From: an uncultured Clostridia bacterium
Lineage (GTDB): Bacteria > Bacillota > Clostridia > Oscillospirales > Acutalibacteraceae
Length of the DNA stretch: 5,139 nt
Reading direction: 5' to 3'
Assembly (NCBI GenBank): GCA_937884625.1
Contig: CALGCE010000130.1
Coordinates: 1-5,139 of the forward strand
Below, one piece after another: positions 4,573-5,139 of the stretch. The position numbers were made by a program, and so were the translations under genes. Each line of letters begins with the position of its first letter. Position 1 is the first letter of the stretch. Under the pieces are notes generated by a model that had not been told where the DNA came from, did no database searches, and worked only from the letters and a program-made list of their open reading frames with translations.

Positions 4573-5139
4573 ATGAAATATATGGTACTCTTATGTGACG
4601 GTATGGCGGATACCCCAAATGCACTTCTTGACGGTAAAACACCGATGGAATGTGCAAACAAACCTATCATTGATATGCTGTCTTCAAAGTCAGAAGTAGG
4701 TATGTGCAGGACGGTAGCAAAAGGTCTTAAACCCGGCAGCGACGTTGCAAATTTATCGGTTATGGGTTATGACCCAAAGGTATGTTATACGGGACGTTCA
4801 CCGCTTGAAGCAGCGTCAATAGGTATTGACCTTAAAGATACGGACGTAACCTTGCGTTGTAATATAGTAACCCTTTCAAGTGATAAAAATTACGAAGATA
4901 AAACTATGGTTGACTATTGCTCGGGTGATATTTCAACCAAGGAAGCCCAGCAGATTATTAACACTATCGAAGAAAAACTCGGTAACGATATTTATAAGTT
5001 TTATAGCGGTGTAAGTTACCGTCACTGCCTTAAAATCAAGGACGGTACGACCGAGCTTGGAAATATGACTCCGCCTCACGATATTTCGGGCAGAGTTATT
5101 GGCGACTATCTCTCGAAAGTACCTGAGGCTGCTGAATTT
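4573..5139 (+). CDS. apgM: 2,3-bisphosphoglycerate-independent phosphoglycerate mutase, ApgM type (5' part, truncated by window edge)
   Basis: This cytoplasmic, metal-dependent glycolytic enzyme interconverts 3-phosphoglycerate and 2-phosphoglycerate. It belongs to the alkaline phosphatase superfamily, archaeal-type ApgM branch (COG3635), rather than the GpmI branch. The visible 189 codons are about half of a usual protein of roughly 400 residues, and the frame is open to the edge. Key residues: D9 in LLCDGMADTP (metal ligand), S56 in PGSDVANLSVMGYDP (54-68; presumed phosphorylated nucleophile), YTGRSPLEAA (72-81), RCNIVTLS (95-102), VDYCSGDIS (113-121), GVSYRHCL (146-153) and TPPHDISGR (166-174). 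All are characteristic of the family and none of the expected residues in this half is missing. AAGGAG sits about 10 nt before the ATG and a strong extended -10 promoter about 30 nt upstream. It is divergent from the U32 gene; no operon partner is visible. Confidence 0.95.
   Translation, partial: MKYMVLLCDGMADTPNALLDGKTPMECANKPIIDMLSSKSEVGMCRTVAKGLKPGSDVANLSVMGYDPKVCYTGRSPLEAASIGIDLKDTDVTLRCNIVTLSSDKNYEDKTMVDYCSGDISTKEAQQIINTIEEKLGNDIYKFYSGVSYRHCLKIKDGTTELGNMTPPHDISGRVIGDYLSKVPEAAEF

Overview
The window looks like a chromosomal segment from a low-to-moderate GC Gram-positive anaerobe, most likely class Clostridia (an Oscillospiraceae/Ruminococcus-like gut lineage would fit). Three things point there: the hrcA-grpE order behind a CIRCE operator, strong purine-rich Shine-Dalgarno sites with sigma-A-type promoters, and a long U32/DUF3656 protein of the clostridial type. 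The genus cannot be named from this sequence.

Layout. (1) Positions 1-1372, minus strand: the heat-shock chaperone operon. A sigma-A promoter overlaps a CIRCE operator, followed by hrcA (the repressor that binds CIRCE) and the start of grpE, which runs off the left edge; dnaK and dnaJ would be expected beyond it. (2) Positions 1484-2316, plus strand: a compact two-gene unit with its own near-consensus promoter. It encodes an MNT-type minimal nucleotidyltransferase and an overlapping HEPN-domain protein, and ends in a hairpin terminator. It is clearly more AT-rich (about 32% GC) than hrcA (about 45% in the stretch I counted) and has the form of a HEPN-MNT toxin-antitoxin-like module. Its HEPN partner lacks the canonical RX4-6H RNase motif. 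(3) Positions 2375-4483, minus strand: a monocistronic 685-residue U32-family protein with the four-cysteine Fe-S signature of the RNA hydroxylases RlhA/TrhP, convergent with the HEPN gene across a terminator that works on both strands. (4) Positions 4514-5139, plus strand: the divergent start of apgM, a cofactor-independent phosphoglycerate mutase of glycolysis, cut by the right edge.

How the parts relate. hrcA and grpE form one autoregulated stress operon. The MNT and HEPN proteins very probably act as a pair. The U32 enzyme and apgM are housekeeping genes that share only a 140-bp divergent promoter region. I see no tRNA or rRNA gene, CRISPR array, transposase or riboswitch.

Most worth a second look: the HEPN-MNT pair with its non-canonical HEPN active site; the start of hrcA, where the only well-placed Shine-Dalgarno sequence points at an ACG codon; and a second four-cysteine cluster at the C-terminus of the U32 protein.
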